Positions 61,786 to 64,000 of a stretch of 64,000 nt of DNA are shown in pieces. The translations under genes were made by a program, and so were the position numbers. Source of the stretch: Sphingomonas mucosissima (GTDB lineage: Bacteria; Pseudomonadota; Alphaproteobacteria; Sphingomonadales; Sphingomonadaceae); contig NZ_NBBJ01000002.1 in the NCBI RefSeq assembly GCF_002197665.1, positions 248,001 to 312,000 of the forward strand. Reading direction: 5' to 3'. How positions within the stretch are numbered: position 1 is the first letter of the stretch; each line of letters begins with the position of its first letter. The notes beneath the pieces were generated by a model. That model was not told where the DNA came from and did not search any database. It was given only the letters and a program-made list of their open reading frames with translations.

Positions 61786-62384
61786 AGCGCATCCCCATTC
61801 TGCCAACGATGCTGGTCGTCGCGGCCGTGGCGGTCATGATCACGTTGGGGCTGTGGCAAGGGCTGGTGCGCTTGCCGGAGAAGGAAGCGCAGCTGGCGCA
61901 GCTTGCCGCCAATCCGACGCGCCCGCCTGTGCCGTTTCCGCGCGGTCCCGATGGCAGCCTGTTGTTCCGCCGCAGCGCCGCCGATTGCCGCCAGGTGCTC
62001 GGCATCTCCCGCGCCGGGGCGGGCAGCGCCGGGTATCGCCTGATTGCGGCGTGCCGGACGGAAGGCGGCGGCGCGCCGATCAAGGTGCAACTGGGCACGA
62101 CGCGCGATCCGGTGCGCGAGGTGACCTGGGCCGGTGGGGCGGTGAGCGGGTGGATCAGCCACGCGCCCGATGCCACGCCGATGATCGCGCGGCTGTTCAA
62201 TCGAGAGCCGCAAGAGATGCTGCTGGTGGCCGCCACGCCGGCCGCCGGGCTGACCGCGAACACGCGGCCGGACGTGGGGATCGTGCCGAACAATCACCTG
62301 GCTTATGCCGGGCAGTGGCTGTTTTTCGCGGCGCTGGCGGGCGTCATCTATGTGGTCGCGCTACGGCGGCGGATCGGGCGCTGA
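61782..62384 (+). CDS. SURF1-family cytochrome oxidase assembly protein
   Basis: The 200-residue protein has the SURF1 layout: an N-terminal membrane helix with LGLWQGLVRLPEKE, a periplasmic domain, and a second helix preceded by NNHLAYAGQWLFFAALAGVI, the conserved C-terminal signature. It is shorter than most SURF1 proteins (about 230-250). It assists haem a insertion. It ends the oxidase operon; the gap to thrC holds REP-like units. Confidence 0.85.
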   Translation: MKRIPILPTMLVVAAVAVMITLGLWQGLVRLPEKEAQLAQLAANPTRPPVPFPRGPDGSLLFRRSAADCRQVLGISRAGAGSAGYRLIAACRTEGGGAPIKVQLGTTRDPVREVTWAGGAVSGWISHAPDATPMIARLFNREPQEMLLVAATPAAGLTANTRPDVGIVPNNHLAYAGQWLFFAALAGVIYVVALRRRIGR

Positions 62385-62516
62385 GGGCGGGGCTGCGGTT
62401 CTGACGGTTCGGGTACGTGCTTCGCCAGGGGCGGCACGAACGTGGAGAGGCGGGCCTGAGTTGGGCGTGGCTTGAGATCGCGCGGCGCGTAGGGCCAGGT
62501 AAGCGCTATACGACAG

Positions 62517-62613
62517 CGTCATGCCGGGCTTGTCCCGGCATCCAGAGTGCCGCGGACCTCAAGCTATCGCGTTTGCGGACGGCTGGACCCCGGCACAGGG
62601 CCGGGGTGACGTA
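62517..62613. repeat. REP-like inverted pair between SURF1 and thrC
   Basis: Units at 62517-62554 (GTCATGCCGGGCTTGTCCCG) and 62582-62613 (GACCCCGGCACAGGGCCGGG) are inverted relative to each other, as elsewhere in the window. The rest of 62385-62871 shows no gene or recognised RNA, apart from a weak REP-like variant near 62705-62730. Confidence 0.75.
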
Positions 62614-62871
62614 GTGTGTGTGGCATTGTCACGACCTCTGTCGTGGGTGAATTTAGGTGAAAAGCTCGTGACGTGGGTGGCTACCGTCTGTGTCGATAGC
62701 CCACCTGGATCCTGGCCTTTGCCGGAAGGCGTCTTGCCTTGAGTGAACTCGATGGCCGGCTCCAAGCCTAATGCCCGCGCGGGTGTAGCGCTGTGCGAGC
62801 AAGGCGGGCTTTCCCCAGCGATAGCTTGGCGTAGTTGTATCCGGGCGGCGGCGGAGCTAACCGGCACGTCC

Positions 62872-64000
62872 ATGCGCTACATCAGTACCCGTGGAGCCGC
62901 CCCGACCCTCGACTTTCGCGGCGCGACGCTGACCGGGCTCGCGTCCGACGGTGGGCTGTACGTGCCGGATGTCTGGCCGACGCTGTCGCGTGACGAGATC
63001 GCGGGCCTGGCCGATCTTTCCTATGTGGATACCGCCGTGGCGGTGATGGCGCCATTCGTCGGGGATTCGCTGTCGCGCGAGGAACTGCGGGGGCTGTGCG
63101 ACCAGGCATATGGCCGGTTCGCCCATGCGGCTGTCACGCCGCTGAAGCAGCTTGATCATGACCAGTGGCTGCTGGAGCTGTTTCACGGCCCGACGCTCGC
63201 GTTCAAGGATGTGGCGCTGCAGCTGCTGGGCCTGCTGTTCGAACGGTTCCTGACGGGCGACAGCGAGGGGCCGCTGACGATTGTTGGCGCGACCAGCGGC
63301 GACACGGGATCGGCGGCGATCGATGCAGTGGCCGGGCGCGCCAACATCGACATCTTCATGCTTCACCCCGCGGGGCGCGTCAGTGAGGTGCAGCGTCGGC
63401 AGATGACGACGGTGCGGGCGCCCAACGTGCACAACATCGCTATTCGCGGCAATTTCGACACGGCGCAGGCGCTGGTGAAGGCGATGTTCAATTCGCCTGA
63501 TTTCTCGAGTCGTTTCCGGCTGAGCGCGGTGAATTCGATCAACTGGGCCCGGCTGATGGCGCAGGTGGTGTATTATTTCTATTCCGCTGTCCGCCTTGGC
63601 GCGCCCGGGCGCGAGATCGCGTTCAGCGTGCCGACTGGCAATTTCGGCGACGTGTTCGCGGGATATGTCGCGGCCAAGATGGGCCTGCCGGTGGCTCGGC
63701 TTGTCGTCGCCACCAACGTCAACGACATCCTGCACCGTGCGCTGTCGGCGGGGGATTATTCCTCGGCAGTGGTGGTGCCGACCGCGACACCGTCGATGGA
63801 CATTCAGGTGTCTTCCAACTTCGAACGCCTCTTGTTCGATCTCGGCGGGCGCGACGGCGTGGCGCTGGCCGGGCAGATGAGCGGGTTCGAGGCGAGCAAG
63901 GCGATGCGGCTGACCGAGGCGCAGCATAGTGGCGCGGCGACTCACCTTGTCAGCGCCAGCGTGGATGCCGATGGCATGGCGATGGCGATGCGCTGGGCGC
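62872..64000 (+). CDS. thrC: Threonine synthase ThrC (partial, 3' end outside window)
   Basis: From ATG 62872 the frame runs to the window end (376 codons) without a stop; threonine synthases of this type are about 465 residues. It begins MRYISTRGAAPTLDFRGATL and has the PLP lysine in LELFHGPTLAFKDVALQLLG, VGATSGDTGSAAIDAV (phosphate cradle) and SVPTGNFGDVFAGYVA. It converts O-phosphohomoserine to threonine. Position after SURF1 is common in related genomes. Confidence 0.94.
   Translation, partial: MRYISTRGAAPTLDFRGATLTGLASDGGLYVPDVWPTLSRDEIAGLADLSYVDTAVAVMAPFVGDSLSREELRGLCDQAYGRFAHAAVTPLKQLDHDQWLLELFHGPTLAFKDVALQLLGLLFERFLTGDSEGPLTIVGATSGDTGSAAIDAVAGRANIDIFMLHPAGRVSEVQRRQMTTVRAPNVHNIAIRGNFDTAQALVKAMFNSPDFSSRFRLSAVNSINWARLMAQVVYYFYSAVRLGAPGREIAFSVPTGNFGDVFAGYVAAKMGLPVARLVVATNVNDILHRALSAGDYSSAVVVPTATPSMDIQVSSNFERLLFDLGGRDGVALAGQMSGFEASKAMRLTEAQHSGAATHLVSASVDADGMAMAMRWA

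Noticed and set aside
62614..62871. A riboswitch or attenuator in front of thrC.
   Set aside because: No run of Thr/Ile codons, no recognised riboswitch core and no terminator with a T-run were seen.

Overview
The window is high-GC DNA with tightly packed, often 4-nt-overlapping genes. Gene content and order point to an alphaproteobacterium of the Sphingomonadaceae (Sphingomonas-like): the argH-lptM-lysA block, a ctaB-ctaG-ctaE-DUF983-SURF1-thrC block, a CopA/CopB pair, an EcfG-type stress promoter in front of a DUF4142 gene, and many REP-like palindromes. No tRNA, rRNA, transposase or CRISPR array was seen.

Region 1 (1-36.6 kb) is an almost complete flagellar locus. On the minus strand: motA (cut by the window start) and the rod/hook operon flgB-C-D-E-F-G-H-I-J-K-L. 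Divergent on the plus strand: a second, shortened MotA/MotB-like pair, flgA, flgM, flgN, a lytic transglycosylase (sltF-like), flhA and fliA. After a three-gene non-flagellar insert (YqcI/YcgG-type putative haem N-oxygenase, DUF1989 protein, DUF4142 protein) come two minus-strand flagellin genes. The export/basal-body operon follows: an FlbD/FleQ-like sigma-54 activator, fliE-F-G-H-I-J-K-L-M-N-O-P-Q-R and flhB. fliD and fliS close the locus.

A regulatory hierarchy can be read from the DNA. Three sigma-54 promoters (GG-N10-GC with TGGCMC and TTGC boxes) lie in front of flgB, the second motAB-flgA operon and sltF-flhA-fliA. Five sigma-28 promoters with one strict pattern, CTAAA-N15-G(T/C)CGTTT, lie in front of motA, flgM, fliD and both flagellin genes. 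Palindromic TTGCCGG/CCGGCAA clusters in the flgB/motA2 and flagellin/flbD intergenic regions are candidate activator sites. The activator, fliA and flgM are all encoded here.

Region 2 (36.6-45.2 kb), minus strand: argH-lptM-lysA-siroheme synthase N-domain-zntB-like operon, with a divergent TlpA-like thioredoxin gene whose start codon overlaps that of argH. Next are a Sel1-repeat gene and a TonB-dependent siderophore receptor with a possible Fur box.

Region 3 (45.2-52.6 kb): copper resistance copA-copB; a diverged, frameshifted copy of the queA 3' end; two genes of uncertain role (one glycosyltransferase-like, one methyltransferase-like); then intact queA and an exonuclease III gene.

Region 4 (52.6-58.5 kb): a probable catabolic group of two D-aminoacylase-like amidohydrolases flanking a BKACE (DUF849) enzyme, plus a nitroreductase, with REP-like repeats in the gaps.

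Region 5 (58.8-64 kb): cytochrome c oxidase assembly genes ctaB, a CoxF-like small membrane protein, ctaG, ctaE (subunit III), a DUF983 gene and SURF1, then thrC, cut by the window end.
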